A DNA stretch of 64,000 nt from Malachius bipustulatus (lineage: Eukaryota > Arthropoda > Insecta > Coleoptera > Melyridae): contig OU342631.1 of NCBI GenBank assembly GCA_910589415.1, positions 1-64,000 of the forward strand. The letters run 5' to 3'. The notes under the pieces were generated by a model. The model had not been told where the DNA came from, ran no database searches, and saw nothing but the letters and a program-made list of their open reading frames with translations. The translations under genes and the position numbers were made by a program. Shown one piece after another: positions 54,307-64,000 of this stretch. Position 1 is the first letter of the stretch. Every line of letters begins with the position of its first letter.

Positions 54307-56749
54307 CGTGGGCAGGTGAATTTTGGAAAACCACTTTTTCGTGATCTGGGGGTCATGATCGGTGGACATTTGATGAGTTTGGGTGATTTTCGAAAAGTGA
54401 TGTCGTCCTCAATAGTGTATTTTTTTGTTAAAAAATACACTAAAATAAAAAGATGTTACGTACGTATAGCCATCAGACAGTCTCTACATATGTGTATGTA
54501 TATATACGAGTAGGTACCTGCAAGCCTAGCGACCGAGAAACGAAACGGGAAACGGGAAGGGAAGGCTAATGTTGGCAACATTCGGAGTCTAATGATGTAA
54601 ATCTGTAATGTTTCTTTAATATTGCACACCGGGGGATACTACATTTCAATACCTATATGGGCGAGGCTCTCCTGATTTCCCATGCGACCCGCCCGGTGTA
54701 GGGACTAAGGACACCTTCCTTAAAACTTCTCCAAAGAAACCTGCTGGCTCCATGCTCTGCTCTCTCATTATATGCTCGCCATGCCGTGCCGTGCCGTGCC
54801 GTGCCGTGTCGCATGCATACTTCATGACTTTGCGCGATGACATATTGTGCAATTTACGATCTTGTCAATGGCGAGACCTTTTCATTTACAACTGCCACTA
54901 ATTTTTATTTCTCTGATATAACTAAAAAGGTAACTGCCGGTCGTAAATTCCGCCAAAATAGCTATTTTGTCTATAAAAAGTCAATGAAAACCTCTAATGC
55001 GCATACGGGTCTGAATTGCAATCATCTTTCTGATGAATCAGGCTTCTTTACAGCTACTCCTGTTTGTACCACATACTAACTAACACTAACAAAAAAACGA
55101 ACCTTTACATACGGAAAATCAATATAGGCTTTTATATGAAAAAGTAGTTACCTACTAACTCACGCTCGGAGTTGCTTTGCTTAGCCGTCGAATCGATAGT
55201 TTCGAACTATCGAGAAACAAACAATATATCACGCTAACAACAGGCCGGACATGAAGAAGATGAATGACCGTGGAATGGAAACAAAAACCTACACTACACG
55301 CGCATATATTGAGCCTGCTGCTGCTGCTGGGCTGGGGCTGGGATAGACGTCAGCTGGGATATAGAAAATCCTCCTTTCCGCTCAAAGGCTTAACCTGAAA
55401 AGGAGTTGCATTGTTGCATCAGTTAAACTCTGCAACAATGCATGGGAATTATGTAAAATTCTATCAAAAACTCCTATGTGGAGACTGGAGGAATCTTATC
55501 CACCTACCTGATGCTGCCCCCAATTTTTTAAATACGCAAAATGGTACCAAGTACCTATACCTAATAGATCCAGAGTTATTAAAAAAGATGGGATGTTTTT
55601 CCATAAAATACTGAAATAGGTAAGCCTAATTTTTTTATTTCCACAATAAGTCGAGATATCTTTACGACTCCAAAGTATGCTTCACAATCACAATAATAAT
55701 TAACCATCTTCCAGTTTCATGTAATTGCATTGAACGTGTAAAAATGTATTGAGAGGACTTTTATGAAGCTTCAACAGACGATGAAGAATTTGAGCTTTAA
55801 GGTTTCTAACTCTCTAGCCTTTCTGTAACGATCTATCATTCGGACATGTGCAGGATCCATTGTGGTGTGGTGGGATGGGCAAAATTTGCAACGAACGAAC
55901 ACGTCTCTGGGTCTCTGTAGTTACTAAAATGCTAAATTCAATGTAGTAGGAGTAGGTAGGAAAAACTTGGCGTGGTAGATGGTAAATAATTATAAAATCA
56001 CTTCTCTTGTCCGACTCTGCGGTCATGCGATGTAACAGTTAATGTTTTAACAACCCCTGCATTATATTATAGGAGTATTATTATAGGTACATAGTAGTAG
56101 GTAGGTACTTATTAAACATCGATTTTTCTGCTCTCTCTCTCTCTCGAGTCCCAAGGTGACATAATTATTCGAGCAAACTAAGAGAGAGTTATTCTGCTGC
56201 TTATATTTCATCCGAGCAAATTCGAGCTATTCGCACTATTCGAGACGGTGCATAGTTTGCATTCTCTTCATCAAGCTGAAGTATGCAATTAGTAACATTA
56301 ACCCAGATGGCTGAGTCGGAGTAGAGTAGAGTAGGTAGGTATACGATACGCGGATGCTTACCTTCACCTTCATCCTTCACCCTCTTGTGTGTTTTGTATC
56401 TTGACGCTGACGCGGTTTTGTGACACTCGCACCTTTAAGGGAAACATAAATTAACAGCGTAATCCTGGTTGAAATTCTACGCAGCATAGGGGATAATATC
56501 CAGGATAAGGTTGCTCGGTTATGAAGTTAAGTTTACGGATGGAGTAGGTGGATATACCTAAAATAGATACATATAGGTGCTAGAATAATAATTGGTAATT
56601 CTCTATGTTGTAGTCAAAAAGTAGGTAAATTATTATTTTTATAGAAAATAACTTATTGTGAGTTTGTGCAACATTTAGAGAAAAGATTTAAGACAAGCAA
56701 GGGATCTAGAATTGAGTAAACCACACACCCAAAAAAAGGATGGTCCTTT
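54307..56749. other. Anonymous segment with microsatellites
   Basis: (GTGCC)n at 54785-54808 and (CT)n near 56134. The plus-strand 80-codon ORF at 54837-55079 has fair codon use but no recognised domain; the other ORFs are weaker. Confidence 0.3.
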
Positions 56750-57020
56750 CGACCATTTGCGAGGAATTTTTATTTTTTCGATAAAAGTGCCAACATAATC
56801 GAGACGAATTGAAGCAAAAACTTCAAATTATATGTTGAAGAAAAAAAACTTTGAAAAAAATTTCACGATGTAGAAAATACAGAGAAATAAAAATGGGGGT
56901 CGTAGAAAACAATCGGAATTACCTACCGAAATTTTTACAGATTTTTACAGTTTTTACAACGTTTAAGGCAAAAAAACTATTTCTATACTTTATATTATGA
57001 ATAAGTAATGAACGTCTCTA
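56750..57020 (+). repeat. Family R distal fragment
   Basis: ACTTCAAATTATATGTTGAA, then AAATGGGGGTCGTAGAAAAC and a TTTTTACAG repeat, as at 47380 and 62340. Confidence 0.65.
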
Positions 57021-58355
57021 TCGCACTGTTTTGACTTTTATTCACAATATGTTTGTGAATCATTTTTTACATCCCTTTCATCTTTCATGTCGAGAATAAC
57101 TGAATTGCAATATTTTCCACATAGTCGATATCTTCGTCAAAAATGGCCACAGAAATCTGCCCGTTAACTTAATGAGCCTTTATAATACCCACGGTTAGTT
57201 TATTCTTAGTGAAGTGAATAACTACATAGTACCTATGTATAGGTATAGGTAAGGTATGATTAGAAAGAATGAAAGGTATGAAAGGTAGGTAGGTGTAATA
57301 AAAGCGAGTAGCGACAGACCTTCGCTGAAATTTCTATCAGATGGAAAGGGGATGTGCGGGGTGGGGGGGGGGGGTGGTAGATATCGATCTCGGACGCTCA
57401 TCCATCCACGGCTAAACCAATAAAACTAAAGGCAATAATTTCATTTTAAGTATTTTTACAGAAGTGTGGACGGAACCCCGCGGGAATTGATCTCCGACCG
57501 AATTCATTTCGATATTTAATTCAACATCCGGGAGCGTCTTTGCTTATATTCCGGTAACGTTGGCAACGCGACAGAGGATATTGCATTATCATCACTGTCT
57601 GTCTTCCTTTATAGTTTCGTTGTCCAACTTCTGAGTGAGATTTTTATAACTTCTTCTATCGCGCGGCGTCGACCACTAAAAAGTTCCGATTTGAAATGTT
57701 TCTCATTTCTTCAATTTACCTTGTCAAACTTTTATTATAGTAACTCGACTCGAGTTCGTTCCGGTGCAACTGCTTGGGCGGCCAAAAAATCAAAAGTAAA
57801 CAATAAAAATTAATGACAATCCCATTGTTTGTGCCTACACTTGAAGTGTGTACCTACTTACAAAAAATAAGGCCGTAAAGCATCGTACGTCGATAACAAC
57901 TGGAAGGGAGGGATGATTGTTGTTTTTGCGGAATTATTAATTTTTTGTACATATGTACATAAACGTTTGATATTAAATAGGACAGGGACTACGACTAGGA
58001 CTAGAACCATCGACGTCCCTGTTTTCACCTCACCACACCTCCTCCCCCCATTTCCACTCCCACGATGCCATTACTTGCATCGTTGCTCAGGAACCATCCC
58101 CTTCCGGGAATTTCACATGGATATCGACCTACTACTACACCCCCATAAAGCGGTTCTGCGGAGGTGGATGCACCCAGCCAGCCAGACTCCCCGTCACAGG
58201 TCGATGCAAGCAAGTGGTATGTGATGTGGGTCACAGCAAGCTACCACTCGAACGAAATATATCCGACGATCTCTCTCTCTTTCTTTCGCTTTTTCCCACT
58301 ATAAGTCTGACTCTTTTTATTAATGTTTTGTCTGTCTGTCTCGACCTGCTTGCAG
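57021..58355. other. Anonymous segment, GC-richer after 57450
   Basis: Poly-G run near 57365. ORFs on both strands at 57913-58234 overlap and cannot both be real; neither shows a motif. Confidence 0.3.
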
Positions 58356-58431
58356 GACTTCCCCCTCCGGCAGCCGCGGAGCCGGAGAGTTGGCGCTTGA
58401 TGGATGAGTGGATTTGTGCGGTTATTGATGG
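58356..58431 (+). CDS. Weak candidate exon
   Basis: A long pyrimidine tract (CTCTCTCTCTTTCTTTC, then TGTCTGTCTGTCTCG) leads to the acceptor CTGCTTGCAG. A 76-base open segment follows, then GTAAAA as a weak donor. One frame reads LPPPAAAEPESWRLMDEWIC then AVIDG. The acceptor is the best part of the evidence; exon length and donor are modest. No family recognised. Confidence 0.25.
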
Positions 58432-58763
58432 GTAAAAGATTTTAGGTCGGGTGATTAGGGGATTAGGGATCCCGGTGAAATTGCAGGCGTTGCTGACGTT
58501 TTTGTAGGTATTTTGCCCGAGACTAATTTTTATTGGGTTAGAATTTGGAACGAATCCGTTTTAGTTTTTTTTGTTGATGACAGGCAGAACAGGAATTCTT
58601 TAATGAAAGTTATTATTGTAAATGAAGATAAGAAGTGTCAAATTTGAGCAAGAAATTACAAATTGCGGGAACTAGAGACAAAAAATGAAACTTACATAAA
58701 AAAATTGTTTCGTTCCGACGATTTTGTCTAAATTACACCCTGTATAAATGGTTAAAACATACT
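58432..58763. other. Spacer
   Basis: Ends with a lone CACCCTGTATA near 58736. Nothing else seen. Confidence 0.3.
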
Positions 58764-59080
58764 TACAGGGTGATTCTTATAACTTGAAATATTCAAATAC
58801 ATATCTCGAAAAAAGTAAGCATTCAACGAAAAAGAACCGGCTTTTAAAAAAGTGATTTCATTCGGTTAATGACATCGTTTGAACACAAAGACCGCCCGTC
58901 ACCCCTCAACCCTTGCGAGTGAGTCATTTTACAAAATCAGAATTTTGTAAAATTGTCGCAAGTATTTACTAAAACTACCCTCTTAAAAACGGACGTCACC
59001 CGGACTTTGTTTCAAGTTTCATAATATAATATAAGTCCTATTCTTCGGCAGATTGCTTAATTTTTGGTAATCACCCTGTA
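58764..59080. mobile_element. MITE, about 317 bp
   Basis: Left end TACAGGGTGATTCTTATA and right end GGTAATCACCCTGTA are inverted repeats bounded by TA. The interior is unrelated to the other MITEs here and has no ORF. Confidence 0.65.
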
Positions 59081-59164
59081 TACCTAAAGGTACCGAGCTA
59101 ACTGTAGCAACTATGATGACCAAATAGGTAATCTTTTGCTAAGGCTATTTTCCTTAGACCGCGA

Positions 59165-59510
59165 GTGGAAAGGAGTGAATATTCCTGCATAGGGGGGGGA
59201 GGTAACTTTGACGATTTAAACAGGAATACATATATGCAACTTTCAAACACTTGGAGTGTTTCCTAGGATCTTCCTGAAAAACTTCATTTTGGAAAGGTGT
59301 CGTGAGATCGTGCGCCTCTTCAATGGAACCAAATTTAAACTTTCTACGACGAAAAATGGCACCTCTAGGGTGTTCGCTAACAAACGCACAGACAGACCGG
59401 GATGACAGACATTTTTGCGTCACAAGAATGCAGATAACTCGGCAGATCACTTCCAAGACTCGGCGTCGCCGGGCTCAGGAGTTATTATTAAACCTTCTGG
59501 GAAAAAAAAA
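59165..59510 (-). repeat. Family R copy, inverted
   Basis: AACACTTGGAGTGTTTCCTA, CGACGAAAAATGGCACCTCT and GTTCGCTAACAAACGCACAG are the complement of the 36030-36230 part of family R. The ORFs on both strands are read-through. Confidence 0.7.
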
Positions 59511-60379
59511 GAAAGTCGAGTGACTCGATTTTATCACTGGCACTCACTAAAACAGAGTTTCAGCAGGCAATACCGGAGCAGCACTGTTGATTAGGGCCTG
59601 CGTTTCTACGATAATTCATCACTGTCATCACGAATATACCTTATTTACATTAACACTAACAGACCCTTTGTCATAATTCCCATTTCCCTTGTTGTAAGTC
59701 CCTTTCCCCGAACTAAAAGCCGGCCATTTATTAACCGACTAACTGTTGGGCTGGTAGGTAACGGGGTAGCGCTGTAAGCCAGCCGAAATGGCATTTCAGG
59801 TGACGTTTCGCGTGACCTTCATCAACTCTCTACTTCAAACTCCAACCGAAATGTATATTAAGTTCTCTTATTAAGATACGATCACTGTTATTTGTTATTT
59901 CGTTCAAATAATGACTCCTTGTGACGTCACTATACGTTACTCTCTGTTATGTCGTCGATTGCCACCACGTAAACCGAGCAAATAAACCGAAATGACAGAG
60001 CAAACTGGAAATTATAAATAGTTTGTTTTGATCGAAATAGCATCAGCAGGTAGGTAGCGTGTTATTTTTCCTTTCCGCCCCCCAGCAATTCCGGAATATC
60101 GATCGATCTGACCTGATCGCTTATTCGCTGTGTTTTCCAGAATCGAGATCCTTGTAAGCAAGTAAAATATCCATAACAATAGATTTCCTCTCGATGAAAT
60201 GGGGAACGGGTCTAGCTGGAGTCTAGAACCTGCTAGCTGGAACCCCGCTTGAATTTATCTGACCGACACTGAAATCTAAAACCCGCGTGCAGGAGTCCGA
60301 TGGGGTTGGGGTTACCTACCTACCTGTCGAAATGAATAATTCGAACCGCGGTGATCGGTGGACGAGGTGAGGGGTGAGG
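59511..60379. other. Anonymous sequence, repeat-poor
   Basis: No exon or element supported. TACC repeat near 60314. Confidence 0.3.
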
Positions 60380-60513
60380 TGATATAAAGACGAAACTTAA
60401 CTGCACTGCACTGTACATTCAAGATTTACACACAGACGGAATGGTATTTTGGGGCCATTTTTAGGAATAATATTTATCACAATTTTAATCTCAAAAGGAG
60501 CTCTAATAAAAAG
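60380..60513 (+). promoter_or_regulatory. Possible TATA promoter with short 5' exon
   Basis: TATAAAG at 60383-60389 is followed about 30 bases later by TGTACATTC, a poor initiator. A short exon-like stretch then ends in the consensus donor AAGGTGAGT at 60514. The only ATG (60441) gives a seven-codon ORF, so the exon would be untranslated or carry an upstream ORF. Confidence 0.25.
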
Positions 60514-62239
60514 GTGAGTCAAAATTTCTTATTTGACTATATTTCGGGAAAGTTGTCCGTCTGGAAGAGGTAGGTACATCCAATAACACTAAACTCAAAA
60601 AATTCTTATAAACGAAGAAAAGAAAACTGTTGAGGAGGATATCAGATTAACCGATTCTTGAAGGAGCTTTTATAAAATTAGAAGAAGATGCGTCTAAGCA
60701 GGGTAGGTATTAGGTCCAGTCGGTCGGTAACTCCCCTAACAAGAAGCATGATGGGCGGAGGGGGGAGGGGGGAGGCGTTCAGCAGCGCGTCCGACCCGAA
60801 GTGCTAACCATCAGCCTGTGGCTTAATGTCATTATCGTCAACTAAGTTGAACTTTGTGTGCCTTTTGCCTCTTCGCCGGCCTCTCCAAGGGAATCCTAAA
60901 ACAAAGTGCGGGCTCGGTTGGCGTGCGGCTTCCCGGACCAGAGAGAGCTTTACTAACTTCGGAAATCTTTCGGCAAGTGTGATTTGAATTTTAACACTCC
61001 CGCGCCGGGGATCGAGCAGGAGACGTGATCCCCCAGCTCTGGCTCTGCTGATGGGTCGGTGATGGTGAATGGTGACGGTGGAACCAAACGATTAGTTCGT
61101 TGACGCTTTTCGGGCCAGCTTTGCTTATTAAAATGAAACCATTTTAAAGTATTTGATTCGATTGAAGTTTGAACCCGAATCGAGCGATATGAGAGAGGCT
61201 ATTTCAAGCGCGCTATTATTATTGTTGTTGTAATTAATTTAATTGTGTCAGTGTCCTTTAATTGGGACTTATTATTGCTTACATGAATTTATTAATAATA
61301 ATAATAATAATTTGAACATTATGTGTCCGTGTCGTCAATCGTCATTCATATACTTATCGCTTTTCAAGCACCCGTTTCGCTTTCCACGTTCTCGGTTACT
61401 GAACTTGTTTTTTTTTTATTCTGCAAAGTTACTGAACAATTTTAGTGACACTGGATACCTACCTACCTAATTATTTCCACTAATTAATAATTAAATCAAT
61501 TTTTTGATTCTCGAATAATGGGAAATTTTCACCGCATCTAATATTAATGAAAACAAACATTTCAATATGGTGAGTGTTACAAATTCTTGCTTCGTGTGTC
61601 TCAAATTATCAGAGCAGAGCAGTGTTTTTATGAATTGGTAATTATAAGTGTCCAGTTTTAATATTAAGTGCTCTCATAATTTTAGAAAAAAATTAAGTGG
61701 CCCACTACGAAATTAAGTGCTGTGGAAATATCTGCTGTGAAGGGGAAAAAATCAACATCATAACCACAAAAAACTTAAAATTTACGAAAATTTCAAATTT
61801 TATTTTTTTAAACGAGAAAACTGAAAATCCAAAATTGAAGAATTTACATGGAGAACAGAAAAATATAGTTACAGACATCTTTAAATATTTCAACCATGCA
61901 AAACATTAACGATCAAGCAATTCTACAAAATAAGGGTTACAACGTCATTTTTTTTTCTTCGCTTAAATTACGTTTTCTTTAATAAGTCTTTGAATAATAA
62001 TTATTATGGACGTGTTGGATTTTGAAAACTTTGTTTTATTTTGACAGCGATCTTCTGACTTGGCTATTTTTTACTTTTTAGTTGGCAGGTCTCAGTATAC
62101 CTATAGTCGAAAACACACATCATTTCGCATAGTACACTTAATTAACATCTAATTATGAGCTGGTAAGATTTTTAAAACAATTATAGTTATTCTGACAATG
62201 CACTGTTAACCTAATTTTTAGTGTAAGTAGGTAAGCTAA
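60514..62239. other. Anonymous sequence, partly GC-rich
   Basis: 60720-61080 is GC-richer, with a G-rich run near 60755. 61200-62200 is AT-rich with (AAT)n near 61292. Short ORFs carry no motif. Confidence 0.3.
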
Positions 62240-62850
62240 TTTTTGACCAGCGAGGAAAGTTTTTATTTTTCGGTAAAAAAAATGTCAACATACGCCCGAC
62301 GAACTGAAGTCAATAATACTTCAAATTCTATAAAAACAACTTGAAAAAAAATTTCTCGATGTATAGGAAGATACAAATAGGGGACGGGGAACAAACGTAA
62401 AAAAACTCGCAATGACCTGTCGAGTTTTTACCGATTAAGTCAGTTTTGCCATCTTTGGGGGCAAAAAACTATATAGGTACATATACCTTTTTTGTAGGTA
62501 ACGAACGTCTCTATCACACCATTTTCTTATTTTTTTCGATCGGTCTAAAAAGTTGAAAAAAAATCGAAATTATGCAAAAAATGATAGGTGGGCGCTAAAA
62601 TTCTTTTACCGCTCACCAATTTTTTTTTTTCGAAAAAACTATCTCTACAAAGTTCGTACGTCTATGCTTTTCCTAAGTAACAGAATCTCTCAGCGATGTA
62701 CCGTTACTGAAAAAAAATCCTATAGGTTCGTCCATGCCAAATTTCAACTCGATTAAAAAAAAAGATAAACTTTTTAGGATCTTCCCGAAGAAACCCGAAA
62801 TTCCCGAAAAAATTCACTCCTATACTGACGGACAAAATCAGGCCTGTAGT
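62240..62850 (-). repeat. Family R copy, inverted, near full length
   Basis: Includes ACTTCAAATTCTATAAAAAC, TAACAGAATCTCTCAGCGAT, CCTATAGGTTCGTCC and GATCTTCCCGAAGAAACCCG. Order and orientation are opposite to the copy at 35951-36545. Confidence 0.7.
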
Positions 62851-63038
62851 CTGTTCTGTACAGCGAGAGAGTACGGCTTCGCCGCTCTCGAAAGTACCTG
62901 ACTAGCACTTAATATTAGTAATAATTCATAAAAATATTGATCTACTTTAGTATCTCATTTAGTAAAAAATTGCCTGTCTTAGTAAGTGGTTTTTTTAGAA
63001 TAATTATTGTATGGTTTCTCATTAAGTGTTATTTTTAG

Positions 63039-63967
63039 CCAAGTCAAGTTAGCCACGCTTTCGGACTAAAAATTTCCGACTTTTTTCAGCAAATTTTCGG
63101 CAAAAATTATATTTTCAGTTTCTCAAGTCCATAGCCGAAATTGTGGTGGCCATTGTTATGAAATTTCAAACTTTTTTCAGTTAATTTTCACCTAAATTAA
63201 TTTTTTCATCTTCGTAAGTCCACAGGCTGAAACCGTGGCTGCCCATTGTTATAAAGTTTCAGACTTCAAACCTTCATCAATTAATTTTCAGCACAAAAGA
63301 TTTTTCAAGTTTATTAGTAATTCTGTATACATAGTAGAAAGCGTGTGGTTGGCCATTATTATGAAATTTTCGATTTTTTTAAAAAGAATTTCAGCAAAAG
63401 GGATTTTCTTCAATTTCTCAAATCAGTAGCTGAAAGTGGCAGGCATTATTGTAAAATTTCGAACTTAAAATTTTTTTAGCAGAAATGATTTTTTTAGTTT
63501 AAAAAGTCCATAGTTGAACGCGTGACTTGCCATGGTTATAAAATTTCGGAATTTCTTCAGCAACATTTCAACAAAAATTTGCTTTTTCAGTTTATTTAGT
63601 CCGTGGCCAAAAGTTTTCATAAAATTAAAAATATTTCAATTTCTAAAGTCCGCACTTGACAGCGTTGCTGTCTATTAGTTAATATAAAATATCGGACTTT
63701 TTTCAGCAAATTTTCAACGAAAATTATTTTTTCAGTTTATGAAGCCGTGGCCAAAAGCGTGGCTGGCCGTGGCCTTTCCAATTACGATTTTTTTCAATTT
63801 ACGATGATTTTTATTGAATGAAATTCCATAATATTATTCTCAAAACAAAAATAAATCGAATGTTTTGCATTTTTAAGCCGAAATAACGAAAAAAAGCTCA
63901 AAATTATTCGAAGTCCCTCTCCCTGGCCGAAAGTGTGGTTGGCCGAAGCGTGGGTAACTTGACTTGG
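63039..63967. mobile_element. Terminal-inverted-repeat element filled with a degenerate satellite
   Basis: Ends CCAAGTCAAGTTAGCCACGC and GCGTGGGTAACTTGACTTGG are near-perfect inverted repeats of about 25 bases. They are flanked by GTGTTATTTTT on both sides (63026-63036 and 63968-63978), with two extra bases at the left junction. The interior is about eight diverged units of roughly 90-145 bases, each with CAGCAAATTTTC(A/G)(A/G)C, then TTTTCAGTTT, AAGTCC, a GTGGCTGGCCAT-like block and TTATGAAATTTC. No transposase. An 11-bp duplication would fit a Mutator-like non-autonomous element. Confidence 0.6.
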
Positions 63968-64000
63968 GTGTTATTTTTTATAACACATTAAATGCAATGC

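Noticed and set aside
54190..54513. 107-codon plus-strand ORF over the TA tract
   Set aside because: The middle is a Lys/Tyr/Ile run encoded by the (TA)n microsatellite.
57913..58234. Overlapping ORFs on both strands
   Set aside because: Neither has splice signals, start context or a motif; they mutually overlap in a GC-richer stretch.
4562..61470. GTAGGTAGGTA tracts as insect telomere (TTAGG)n
   Set aside because: The unit is a four-base TAGG/CCTA palindromic repeat scattered in short runs, not a TTAGG array.

Overview
The window looks like nuclear DNA of an arthropod, most probably an insect. It is AT-rich and has no compact or operonic genes. It is packed with short inverted-repeat elements beginning TACAGGGTG, palindromic GTAGGTA/TACCTAC microsatellites, (TAA)n and (TA)n tracts, tRNA-derived SINE-like pieces and several kinds of transposable element. 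I cannot name the species. Host genes appear only as scattered candidate exons with large introns. Exon calls rest on open frames, splice signals and polyadenylation signals read by eye.

The outstanding feature is an apparently complete non-LTR retrotransposon at 42315-46754. It has one long ORF (start about 42455, stop 46639). The protein carries an N-terminal OTU-type cysteine protease with all three catalytic residues visible, a Myb-like segment, a reverse transcriptase resembling the R4/Dong group with a YIDD catalytic box, a CCHC knuckle and a C-terminal restriction-like endonuclease. It sits in a (TAA)n microsatellite and is bracketed by a perfect 66-bp target-site duplication plus shared TAA units, so the insertion is recent.

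Layout. 1-5.2 kb: minus-strand candidate gene (terminal exon 562-710 with stop and AATAAA; in-phase upstream exon 4192-4342; an unplaced zinc-finger-like exon 1485-1645) whose introns hold several foldback elements. 5.2-25 kb: dense repeats, namely foldback/MITE elements, a 150-bp tandem array, a 5'-truncated Jockey/CR1-type LINE with an adjacent SINE, and repeat family B. 25-32 kb: lower repeat density, with a plausible plus-strand coding exon at 26168-26381, a 10-bp periodic heat-shock-element-like array at 27425-27930, a minus-strand terminal exon at 28632-28750 and a CpG-rich possible first exon near 29.7 kb. 32-42 kb: a second family B copy interrupted by a solo-LTR-like insertion, family R pieces, a nested foldback and anonymous DNA. 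42-47 kb: the OTU retrotransposon. 47-64 kb: a minus-strand core-promoter-like site at 47.8 kb, a 1-kb foldback related to one at 9.5 kb, a decayed Tc1-like transposase, a third family B copy, further family R pieces, weak exon and promoter candidates, and at the right end a terminal-inverted-repeat element filled with a degenerate ~100-bp satellite and flanked by 11-bp direct repeats.

No rRNA, intact tRNA, CRISPR or prokaryotic feature was seen. Family names A, B, D, E, R and X are mine and rest only on matches inside this window.
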